From Rhodococcus sp. ABRD24 (GTDB lineage Bacteria; Actinomycetota; Actinomycetes; Mycobacteriales; Mycobacteriaceae), in contig NZ_CP035319.1 in the NCBI RefSeq assembly GCF_004328705.1, forward strand, positions 310,001 to 374,000: DNA of 64,000 nt. Reading direction: 5' to 3'. Position 1 is the stretch's first letter. Each line of letters begins with the position of its first letter. Below are positions 1-7,132 of the stretch, one piece after another. Made by a program: the position numbers and the translations under genes. The notes under the pieces are model-generated. The model saw only the letters and a list, made by a program, of their open reading frames with translations. It had not been told where the DNA came from and did no database searches.

Positions 1-732
1 CCACACCGCGTCAGTGGTCGCGAAACTCCCCGACGCCGAAATCGCGTTCACTAGTGAGGCCGTCAGCCCTGCCACCAACTCCGGTTTCGCCTTCGCCCTG
101 TCGACGATGCTCTCCGCGATCTTGGTTGGGTCGGCCGCGCCTCGGACTTGCTCGGCCTGCCGCTGCCCCAGGGGGCCGTACGCCGTGGCGTCGAACATGA
201 ACGCGAACACCGGAATCTTTCGCCCCAGCATCCACCCGACTTCTTGGTCGCACCAGTCGCTCTGCTTGAACCCGTCGTGGACGAACACAACGCCCGCGTC
301 CGCCCGATCGAGGGCGTTCTCGATCTCGGCCGCCCAGGGGTTGTCGACAGCGATCGAGTCGTGCGCGACAAACAACGTGATGTTGTACCGCTCGAGCCGA
401 TTCGCGACAGCAGCGACGAGCGCACGGTGGGTGGTGAGGTGCGAGGCGAACATGAACAGCGGCTCGGCACTCCTCGCGGCCGAATGGGCCACCGCCACCG
501 GAGCGTCCACCTGCGGGGTGTCGATATCGAATTGGCGGGCCAGTGCAAGGACCTGGTCGTCGGAGGCAGAGTTCACAGCCTCGGCGAGAGTCGACCCTGG
601 ACCGAATCCCTCGAACCGCCTCGGTTCGATGCCGTAGGTCTGTAGGACGATGTCCTCTCGATCCGAAGTCAGGTTCTCCAGTTCTTCGACGACCTGAAAC
701 AACAATTCAATTCGAACTTTCGGGTCCAACAT
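1..732 (-). CDS. TIR-domain protein, 3' end beyond window
   Basis: The reading frame runs from an ATG at 732 to base 1 without a stop, giving 244 visible residues. Residues ~1-75 are a helical N-terminal region. Residues ~90-185 match a bacterial TIR domain: a strand ending in FASH (95-98), the helix THRALVAAVANRLE, the loop FVAHD (121-125), W133 before the helix AEIENAL, and WCDQEVGWMLGR, in which E164 sits where TIR NADases have their catalytic glutamate. A GGGGCGGAG ribosome site precedes the ATG. Bacterial TIR proteins typically cleave NAD+ in phage defence; that role is inferred here from the fold and the residue. No partner gene is visible, and the C-terminal part could carry another domain. 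The neighbouring tRNA 3' fragment suggests that the gene lies on an integrated element. Confidence 0.85.
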   Translation of the reverse strand, partial: MLDPKVRIELLFQVVEELENLTSDREDIVLQTYGIEPRRFEGFGPGSTLAEAVNSASDDQVLALARQFDIDTPQVDAPVAVAHSAARSAEPLFMFASHLTTHRALVAAVANRLERYNITLFVAHDSIAVDNPWAAEIENALDRADAGVVFVHDGFKQSDWCDQEVGWMLGRKIPVFAFMFDATAYGPLGQRQAEQVRGAADPTKIAESIVDRAKAKPELVAGLTASLVNAISASGSFATTDAVW

Positions 733-839
733 CGCTCCGCCCCACTCCTCGCCCCACTGACGATCAGAGACACTATCGGAGCGGTCCGACATACAGGCCG
801 AATCAGGCGGCCAAGCCAGCCCGCGAAGAGCGCTACGCA

Positions 840-878
840 GTCCACAGGCCGCCCGCTTGGGCGGGCCTTCGCGTGGAC
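840..878. other. Nested hairpin upstream of the TIR gene
   Basis: Outer arms GTCCAC (840-845) and GTGGAC (873-878) enclose an inner stem, GGCCGCCC (847-854) against GGGCGGGCC (859-867), with one bulged G and a GCTT loop. No T-run follows on either strand. It could be a terminator shielding the TIR gene from transcription on its right, or an element-borne recombination structure. The rest of 733-959 holds no convincing gene. Confidence 0.45.
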
Positions 879-959
879 GCATTTTGGACGCAAACTGTGT
901 CCATCGCCCGTAATCTCGTGTCACTAGCGGTTAAGTAGCACCCGAGGTCGGCGGCCTGG

Positions 960-1022
960 ACCCTCGGTGACCTGGAACCTTTCCGTCGTCGAAAATGAGT
1001 TCGAGTCTCACCGAGGGCACCA
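960..1022 (+). tRNA. tRNA 3' end with degenerate 5' part (probable att site)
   Basis: Bases 996-1022 form a standard tRNA 3' end: T-loop TTCGAGT closed by G/C, a T-stem with one mismatch, seven acceptor bases CGAGGGC (1012-1018), discriminator A and encoded CCA. The matching 5' acceptor would be GCCCTCG; only ACCCTCG is present, at 960-966. The distance between the arms is about 13 nt too short for a tRNA, and no D-arm or anticodon arm can be drawn. CCCTCGGTGA (961-970) and TCACCGAGGG (1008-1017) pair perfectly. A tRNA 3' end without its body, followed by its own terminator, is what remains at the far side of an element integrated into a tRNA gene. The GCCCTCG/CGAGGGC acceptor suggests an Arg-type tRNA, but identity is unproven. 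Confidence 0.5.
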
Positions 1023-1024
1023 GC

Positions 1025-1065
1025 AGAACCTCCGATCCGCGTCGACCACGCGGATCGGAGGTTCT
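1025..1065. terminator. Perfect 18-bp hairpin, probable bidirectional terminator
   Basis: AGAACCTCCGATCCGCGT (1025-1042) and its exact complement (1048-1065) flank a CGACC loop. It starts three bases after the tRNA CCA end and faces the 3' end of the leftward hydrolase gene at 1141, so it could stop transcription from both sides. There is no T-tail, which is usual for high-GC actinobacterial terminators. Confidence 0.8.
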
Positions 1066-1140
1066 CTTGCACGCTGGCCCGACGCCACGAAGCCGAGAGG
1101 TCGGATCAGTGCCGCCGATCGACGCTCCCTCGGGCCGGGG

Positions 1141-2016
1141 TCACGCCTGCTCCGCGAGGGAGTCGAGGATCGCCCGATAGTGCAGGTGCGCCATGAAGTG
1201 ACCGCCGGTACCGATATTCAAGGTGGACTTGGGAATTCGGCGTGCCAGCTCGGAGGGCCATTCCTTCGGGATGAGCCGGTCGGCGTCGCCCCACCACACG
1301 TCGACGGGAACCTCGAGGTCCTCGGGCTCGAACCCCCACGGCCGCGCCCAGGCGCGGTAATCCTCGACGATGCCGGAGGGGCTCCGTAACGCCTCGTTGG
1401 TCATCGCGGCGTAGAACTCGCGTTCGCCGGACACCACCTCGGCGTCGGCCGGACCCAGGCTCCGCCCGGCCATCCGGACGAACGAGCACGGCATACGCAA
1501 AGCCATGACTGCGAGGGACCGCAACGACATCTCTGCCAGGGCGGGCCACCGTTGCGAAAGACGCGTCAACCGTCGTTCCATTGCGGCGAGTCCGGCGAAC
1601 GCGCCTTCCTCGGTGAGCGGTAGGGCACCGGCCACGATCGCGACCCGATTGATTCGGGGCGCTAGCGCATAGCCGAGCGCCGCGGCGTACTGACCGCCCA
1701 TCGACCACCCCAGCACGCCCATGCGCTCGATCCCCAGATGGTCGACGAGCTCCTCGACATCGTCGGCCCAGTCCAGGACCGTCCGTCCGGGGCTCGGATC
1801 CGACAAGCCGATGCCGGGGCGGTCCGGGGAGATAAGCCGAATACCCGCAGCTTCGGCAACCGGCGTGGCGGCCCGGATATCGAGCCTGCACGACAACCCG
1901 GCGTGCGCGTTGACCACAACAAAGCCGTCGGCGGGACCATAGTCGGCGAATCCCATCAGCCGACCATCTCGCAGACTGAACACCCGATCCTCGGGCCTCA
2001 CGGTCACTCTGTGCAC
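1141..2016 (-). CDS. Alpha/beta hydrolase
   Basis: This is a 291-residue single-domain alpha/beta hydrolase. The nucleophile elbow GWSMGG places the serine at residue 105, the likely acid is in WWGDADRLIP, and the likely histidine is in GTGGHFMAHLH near the C-terminus. There is no signal peptide, so it is probably cytoplasmic. The substrate cannot be told; the fold covers esterases, C-C hydrolases and haloperoxidase-like enzymes. The start is uncertain: a GTG is used at 2016, but in-frame GTGs lie at codons 4 and 6. It lies 78 bp downstream of the TetR gene on the same strand, so the two are probably co-transcribed and the hydrolase may be the regulator's local target. Confidence 0.75.
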   Translation of the reverse strand: MHRVTVRPEDRVFSLRDGRLMGFADYGPADGFVVVNAHAGLSCRLDIRAATPVAEAAGIRLISPDRPGIGLSDPSPGRTVLDWADDVEELVDHLGIERMGVLGWSMGGQYAAALGYALAPRINRVAIVAGALPLTEEGAFAGLAAMERRLTRLSQRWPALAEMSLRSLAVMALRMPCSFVRMAGRSLGPADAEVVSGEREFYAAMTNEALRSPSGIVEDYRAWARPWGFEPEDLEVPVDVWWGDADRLIPKEWPSELARRIPKSTLNIGTGGHFMAHLHYRAILDSLAEQA

Positions 2017-2094
2017 ACGTACCTCCGACGAGTCGGATTCACGATAACGATCGTTCGCCCCGCCGTCAGCAGTTCAGCGGTTCCCGTCGAACGT

Positions 2095-2694
2095 TCATCC
2101 AGCACCCATCGAAACCGCACCAACGAGATAGGCCTCGATGGGAACAGCCAGCTCCGCGGCGATGTCGCAAAGGTCCGAATCCGCTGGCGGCGTTCGGTAT
2201 CCGACGATGTGATCGAGTACCAGCCCCTCGAGCAACTGGACGAACCCCGAGGCCAGCCGGGAAGGGTCCCCCGCACCAAGCACGGTGAAGAGCGCGACGG
2301 CCTTCTCGCGGGAGAACAGGGACACCATCAGGCGCATCCGCAGTGGCGGATCGTCGACCAGTTCGACCATGAGCGCACACCGCGCAAGCAACTGCTTGCG
2401 GCGGCCGGCAATCGTTTGTTCAAGCGACTTCGCGACGCCCTCGACGACGTCCGCCACGCACGACGCCGCTACTGGAACGAGACCCGACTTCGCGAAATCC
2501 TCCTTCGACTGCAGATGGATCCGGTCCACGACCACGCCGATCAGATCCCTCCGTGTCCGGAAGTAGTACGACGTCGATCCGAGTGGAAGCCCGAGCCGGC
2601 GATCGATCGCACGGTGCGTCAGAGAGCGGGCGCCGGCCTCGGCGATGACGTCGATAGCAGCGTCGGCGATGAGCGCCCTTCGATCCATGTGCAT
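2095..2694 (-). CDS. TetR-family transcriptional regulator
   Basis: This 199-residue protein has an N-terminal helix-turn-helix (residues ~8-55). It includes the pattern AGARSLTHRAIDRRLGLP followed by GSTSYYFRTRRDL, where TetR recognition helices end in tYYHF-like residues. The C-terminal helical domain is the usual ligand-binding type, with no recognised ligand. The ATG at 2694 is one base from a palindrome (2696-2711), with a second ATG at 2688. The gene is divergent from zapE and lies ahead of the hydrolase, so autoregulation and control of the hydrolase are the simplest inference. Confidence 0.85.
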   Translation of the reverse strand: MHMDRRALIADAAIDVIAEAGARSLTHRAIDRRLGLPLGSTSYYFRTRRDLIGVVVDRIHLQSKEDFAKSGLVPVAASCVADVVEGVAKSLEQTIAGRRKQLLARCALMVELVDDPPLRMRLMVSLFSREKAVALFTVLGAGDPSRLASGFVQLLEGLVLDHIVGYRTPPADSDLCDIAAELAVPIEAYLVGAVSMGAG

Positions 2695-2695
2695 A

Positions 2696-2711
2696 CTCTA
2701 CATCCGTAGAG
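2696..2711. promoter_or_regulatory. Palindromic operator candidate for the TetR regulator
   Basis: CTCTAC-ATCC-GTAGAG is a perfect inverted repeat of 6-bp arms in the 40-bp gap between the divergent TetR and zapE starts. It almost touches the TetR start codon, so bound protein would block that promoter or a leaderless start. zapE starts 24 bp further right and could be affected too. Confidence 0.6.
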
Positions 2712-2734
2712 GATTCCGGAAGCCAGGAGGACAC

Positions 2735-3739
2735 ATGCGCCACGGGAGAACACGGCAGCGGATCTTCGGCACACCAGACGCACTCCGCCGTTCGGCGGAG
2801 CGCACAGGCCTCACATGGGACGACGAGCAGCGGAATGCGCTCGACCGGATCGCCGTCGCCGAACGTGGGCTCTACTTGTGGGGCACGCCCGGGCGGGGCA
2901 AGACACGGTTGCTCGACGTCCTCTACGAATCAGCACCGGTGGACCATAAACTGCGCCTCCATTTCCACGAGTTCTTCGATGCTCTGCACTCGGCTTTCGT
3001 CGCCACCGGGCATTCGATCGATGCTGCGATCGACCGGATCGCTGGGCGCGCCGAGTTGTTGTGCTTCGACGAGTTCCACGTCCACGATGTCGGCGACGCC
3101 ATGCTGATCCGCCGGGCACTGCTCGCGTTGTTCAAACGCGGCACCGTGCTCGCCGTGACGTCGAACTATCGTCCTGACGAACTCCTGCCGAACCCGCTGT
3201 TCCACGAGGCTTTCGAGCCGACGATCGCTCTGCTGCACGCCCATCTCGAAGTCGTCGAACTCGGCGGAACACACGACCACCGGCGCGGCGCGGACCGCAC
3301 CGGCGGCTTCGCATCGGGCAGATGGGTGTCGCCCGGCGCCGATCGCCAACTCGCCGAACTAGGTTTGCAACGGCCGGCGGACGACGAACGAACAGCCGTC
3401 AGCCCCACCGGGCGTTCGATCACGGCCAGGCAAACCCGTGATGATCGGATCTGGTTCGACTTCGACGATCTGTGTGCGGCCCCCACCACGCCTCGCGACT
3501 ACCTGGCGCTGGCCGCGCGATTCCCCCTCTGGATCATCGACAACGTTCCGGATCCAGTGGATGCGACACCCGACGCCCTCCAGCGGTTCGCGAACCTCGT
3601 TGACGTGCTGTCCGACCGCGACGTCCCCGCCGTGTTCATCGCCGCCACAGACTCCGGTCTCGCCGCCGGCGACCGAGCTCCCCTCGACCTCGCCAGGACC
3701 GCGAGCCGACTCGGCCAGCTGCGCCGCCTCACCGAATGA
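2735..3739 (+). CDS. zapE: AFG1/ZapE-family P-loop ATPase
   Basis: This is a 334-residue ATPase. The Walker A motif is GTPGRGKT (residues 50-57), the Walker B region is LLCFDEFHVHDVGDAM, and the family-typical stretch TSNYRPDELLPNPLFHEAF follows. Together these define AFG1/ZapE proteins, which act with the division machinery in proteobacteria; the actinobacterial role is less clear. The ATG at 2735 is chosen because AGGAGG lies at 2725-2730; in-frame codons upstream overlap the TetR gene and its operator. A stem-loop follows the stop. No other division gene is nearby, so the context adds nothing to the function. Confidence 0.88.
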   Translation: MRHGRTRQRIFGTPDALRRSAERTGLTWDDEQRNALDRIAVAERGLYLWGTPGRGKTRLLDVLYESAPVDHKLRLHFHEFFDALHSAFVATGHSIDAAIDRIAGRAELLCFDEFHVHDVGDAMLIRRALLALFKRGTVLAVTSNYRPDELLPNPLFHEAFEPTIALLHAHLEVVELGGTHDHRRGADRTGGFASGRWVSPGADRQLAELGLQRPADDERTAVSPTGRSITARQTRDDRIWFDFDDLCAAPTTPRDYLALAARFPLWIIDNVPDPVDATPDALQRFANLVDVLSDRDVPAVFIAATDSGLAAGDRAPLDLARTASRLGQLRRLTE

Positions 3740-3740
3740 C

Positions 3741-3774
3741 CCACCGGTGGGACGCATCCGGTCCCGCCGGGTGG
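3741..3774 (+). terminator. Stem-loop after zapE
   Basis: CCACCGGTGGGAC pairs with GTCCCGCCGGGTGG around a seven-base loop, with one bulge and one G-U pair. It begins two bases after the zapE stop codon and separates zapE from the DUF35/thiolase operon. Confidence 0.65.
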
Positions 3775-3942
3775 GCGGTCGACGGGCTGCGGCCGTCCGA
3801 CGCGCGCCAAGGACTACGGCGCAGTCCGGTGAACGAGGATCCCACATCGAGAATCAGTTAACTCATGCGATACTGCAACACGTTCCATATCCGGTCACCG
3901 CCTCGACCGGCCGATCAGGCTCGACAAGCAGATGAGGTTTGC

Positions 3943-4395
3943 ATGAGCGACACCGCGACACCGGCCGTAGAGGGCTGGTTCACCACCGGGCCGGAGCCGG
4001 CCTTGATCGGTACTTCGTGCCGATCCTGCGGGACGATCTCGTTCCCGCGGGAGACCACCTTCTGCAAGAACCCGAGTTGCTCGGGCGAGGAGTTCGACGA
4101 CGTCGAGCTGTCCCGCTTCGGCAAGGTGTGGTCGTACACCGACGCGCAGTACCAGCCGCCGGCGCCATACATCGCGAGCACGGATCCGTATGTGCCGTTC
4201 GCGCTGGCGGCCGTCGAGCTGCCGGAGGGCCTGGTCGTGCTCGGCCAGGTGGCCGACGGCTACGGCGTCGCAGACCTCAAGGTCGGCAACCCGGTCGAGC
4301 TGGTCATCGAGACCCTCTACACCGACGAGACCGGCGAACGCAGCACCTGGCGCTGGAAGCCGGTCGCAGCAGCAGAGAACGGGGCACAGGCATGA
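3943..4395 (+). CDS. DUF35 OB-fold/zinc-ribbon acyl-CoA-binding protein
   Basis: This 150-residue protein has an N-terminal rubredoxin-like zinc ribbon (CRSCG ... CKNPSC) followed by an OB-fold of the DUF35 type. DUF35 proteins partner thiolase-like lipid-transfer proteins. In ChsH2 and Ltp2 of steroid side-chain degradation, this domain is needed for activity of the thiolase-fold partner. The stop codon overlaps the thiolase start (ATGA at 4392), so the two are translationally coupled and almost certainly form a complex. The ATG at 3943 sits behind a GATGAGG stretch. The exact acyl-CoA substrate is unknown. Confidence 0.88.
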   Translation: MSDTATPAVEGWFTTGPEPALIGTSCRSCGTISFPRETTFCKNPSCSGEEFDDVELSRFGKVWSYTDAQYQPPAPYIASTDPYVPFALAAVELPEGLVVLGQVADGYGVADLKVGNPVELVIETLYTDETGERSTWRWKPVAAAENGAQA

Positions 4396-5588
4396 GCGCG
4401 AGAAACGATGTGGCCGTCCTCGGTGTCGGCATGCACCCGTGGGGCAAGTGGGGCCATTCGTTCGTAAGGTACGGAGTCGCCGCGGCCCGCGCTGCCCTCG
4501 CCGACTCCGGCGTGGACTGGACGGACGTCGACCTCATCGTCGGCGGCGAGACCGTCCGCAACGGCTACGGCGGCTATGTCGCCGGCGCTACCTTCGCACA
4601 GGCCCTCGGCTGGAACGGCGCGCGCGTGGCGACGTCGTACGCCGCGTGTGCCACGGGCGCGCAAGCACTGGACACCGCGCGCGCCCGCATCCTCGCCGGA
4701 CTGTCCGACGTCGCACTGGTCGTCGGCGCAGACACCACCCCGAAGGGCTTCCTCGCCCCGGTTGCCGGTGAGCGATGGGACGATCCGGACTGGCTGCGCT
4801 TCCGTCTGATGGGTATGACGAACCCGGCGTACTTCGCGCTGAACGCGCGCCGCCGCATCGATCTCTACGGCGCGACGCCCGAGGACTTCGCCGCGGTCAA
4901 GGTCAAGAATGCCAAGCACGGCCTGGGCAACCCGAATGCGCGCTACCGCAAGGAGGTTTCGGCGGCCGACGTGCTGGCCTCGCCGGTCGTCGCGGATCCG
5001 CTGCACCTGCTCGACATCTGTGCCACCTCCGATGGCGGCGCCGCCATCCTCCTGACCTCCATGGAGTATGCCCGCAAGAAGGGCATCGTGGATCCGGTTC
5101 GCATCAAGGCGATTTCGACGGTGACGCCCACCTTCCCGCAGACCATCATGGATATGCCGAACTTCTCCACCGATTCGGCGTCGGCCGTGCCCGCACCGGA
5201 ACGAACGTTCAAGGAGTCGATCGGCGACGCCGCATACGAGGAGGCCGGCATCTCCCCCGAGGACGTCGACGTCGCCGAGGTCTACGACCTCGCGACCTCG
5301 GTCGAGCTCGACTGGATCGAGGACCTGGGGCTGTGCAAGCGTGGCGAGGCCGAGCATCTGCTGCGCGCCGGCGACACGACGATCGGTGGCCGTATCCCGG
5401 TCAACCCGTCCGGTGGCCTGGCCTGCTTCGGTGAGGCCGTGCCGGCCCAGGCACTCGCGCAGGTCTGCGAACTCACGTGGCAGCTGCGCGGCCAGGCCGA
5501 GGGCCGCCAGGTCGAGGGCGCCCGCGTCGGCATCACGGCCAACCAGGGCCTGTTCGGCCACGGATCGTCGGTCATCGTCTCCGTCTGA
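4392..5588 (+). CDS. Thiolase-fold lipid-transfer protein (Ltp/SCP-x-like)
   Basis: This 398-residue protein is of the thiolase superfamily, branch Ltp/SCP-x. C86 lies in SYAACATG at the position of the thiolase nucleophile; NPSGGLACFGEAVPAQ and the closing GLFGHGSSVIV are typical of the lipid-transfer branch rather than of degradative thiolases. Members include the retro-aldolase Ltp2 and the thiolases Ltp3 and Ltp4 of sterol side-chain catabolism. The preceding DUF35 gene supports a heteromer acting on an acyl-CoA. No other sterol genes are in the window, so a sterol role is only possible. A hairpin follows the stop. Confidence 0.85.
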   Translation: MSARNDVAVLGVGMHPWGKWGHSFVRYGVAAARAALADSGVDWTDVDLIVGGETVRNGYGGYVAGATFAQALGWNGARVATSYAACATGAQALDTARARILAGLSDVALVVGADTTPKGFLAPVAGERWDDPDWLRFRLMGMTNPAYFALNARRRIDLYGATPEDFAAVKVKNAKHGLGNPNARYRKEVSAADVLASPVVADPLHLLDICATSDGGAAILLTSMEYARKKGIVDPVRIKAISTVTPTFPQTIMDMPNFSTDSASAVPAPERTFKESIGDAAYEEAGISPEDVDVAEVYDLATSVELDWIEDLGLCKRGEAEHLLRAGDTTIGGRIPVNPSGGLACFGEAVPAQALAQVCELTWQLRGQAEGRQVEGARVGITANQGLFGHGSSVIVSV

Positions 5589-5610
5589 CGGGACAACCAG
5601 CGCCATCGAG

Positions 5611-5640
5611 GCGCCCTTTCCCCCTGCAGGGAGGGGGCGC
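5611..5640 (+). terminator. Hairpin after the thiolase gene
   Basis: GCGCCCTTTCCC (5611-5622) pairs over 12 positions (two G-U) with GGGAGGGGGCGC (5629-5640) around a CCTGCA loop. It begins 22 bp after the thiolase stop and 19 bp before the next start, so it probably ends or attenuates the DUF35/thiolase transcript. Confidence 0.6.
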
Positions 5641-5658
5641 TTCGCTAGGTTCGACCAC

Positions 5659-6318
5659 ATGACGGATGCCTTCGACGGACTCGACGAGTACCTGCGCCCA
5701 CACCTGGGCTCGTCCGCACTTCTCGTGATCGACATGCAGAACGACTTCACCGACGACGGACCGCTGCCGGTTCCGGGAACCGACCGGGTACTCCCCCGGC
5801 TCACGGAACTCGTCGAGGCATACCGCAATTCGAGCAAACCGATCGTGCACGTCGTGCGGCTCTACGACGGCGACGACGTCGATCTCGTGCGCCGGACGGC
5901 CATCGCACGCGACAACGCCGCCATCGCGCGCCCGGGTTCGCGCGGGTCGCAGATCGTCGACGGACTGCTCCCGCGGGACGCACCGCGGCTCGACTCGGAA
6001 CTACTGCTCGGCGGCGCCCTGCAACCGGTCGGGGCGCACGAGGCAGTGCTCTGGAAACCTCGCTGGAGCGCATTCCACCGGACCGGCCTGGACGCCCATC
6101 TCGCCGCCCTGAAGGTCGACACCGTCGTCGTCGCCGGCTGCAACTTCCCGAACTGCCCACGGGCGACGCTCTTCGATGCCAGCGAGCGTGACTATCGGCT
6201 CGTACTCGCGGCGGACGCCACCTCCCAGGCGACGCCGGATCGCCTGGCCGACGCGCAGTCGATCGGCGTGGTTCCGATGCCGGTCATCGACCTCATCGAG
6301 CACGTTCGCGCCTGCTGA
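5659..6318 (+). CDS. Isochorismatase-like cysteine hydrolase
   Basis: This 219-residue protein carries the isochorismatase-family catalytic set: D25 in VIDMQNDF, K133 in LWKPRWSAF, and C166 in NCPRATLFDA, which aligns with the usual CVxxTAxDA nucleophile motif. A second cysteine, C161, sits five residues earlier. The family includes nicotinamidases, isochorismatases and carbamoylsarcosine amidases. Nothing here separates these; the protein has no carrier domain. The ATG at 5659 follows a hairpin, so the gene may have its own promoter. It is cytoplasmic. Confidence 0.8.
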   Translation: MTDAFDGLDEYLRPHLGSSALLVIDMQNDFTDDGPLPVPGTDRVLPRLTELVEAYRNSSKPIVHVVRLYDGDDVDLVRRTAIARDNAAIARPGSRGSQIVDGLLPRDAPRLDSELLLGGALQPVGAHEAVLWKPRWSAFHRTGLDAHLAALKVDTVVVAGCNFPNCPRATLFDASERDYRLVLAADATSQATPDRLADAQSIGVVPMPVIDLIEHVRAC

Positions 6319-7081
<763 letters not shown>

Positions 7082-7090
7082 CCGGACAAG

Positions 7091-7123
7091 GGGATCCCGC
7101 GTGCAAACCCCACGCGGGATCCC
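7091..7123. terminator. Perfect 13-bp bidirectional terminator
   Basis: GGGATCCCGCGTG (7091-7103) and CACGCGGGATCCC (7111-7123) enclose a CAAACCC loop. It lies between the convergent Rpf and BacA-like genes, 9 bp from each stop codon, and can serve both. Confidence 0.85.
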
Positions 7124-7132
7124 GCCGTCGAA

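Noticed and set aside
14-637. A 207-codon rightward frame at the left edge
   Set aside because: The leftward frame carries a clear TIR domain with a start and ribosome site. The rightward frame is Ala/Ser/Thr-rich and lacks motifs.
960-1022. An intact tRNA gene
   Set aside because: The arms are ~13 nt too close, and no D or anticodon arm can be formed. Kept only as a 3' remnant.
4317-5837. A 506-codon leftward frame across the thiolase gene
   Set aside because: The thiolase strand has complete family motifs and a coupled start. The antisense frame is Arg/Gly/Asp-rich with no domain.
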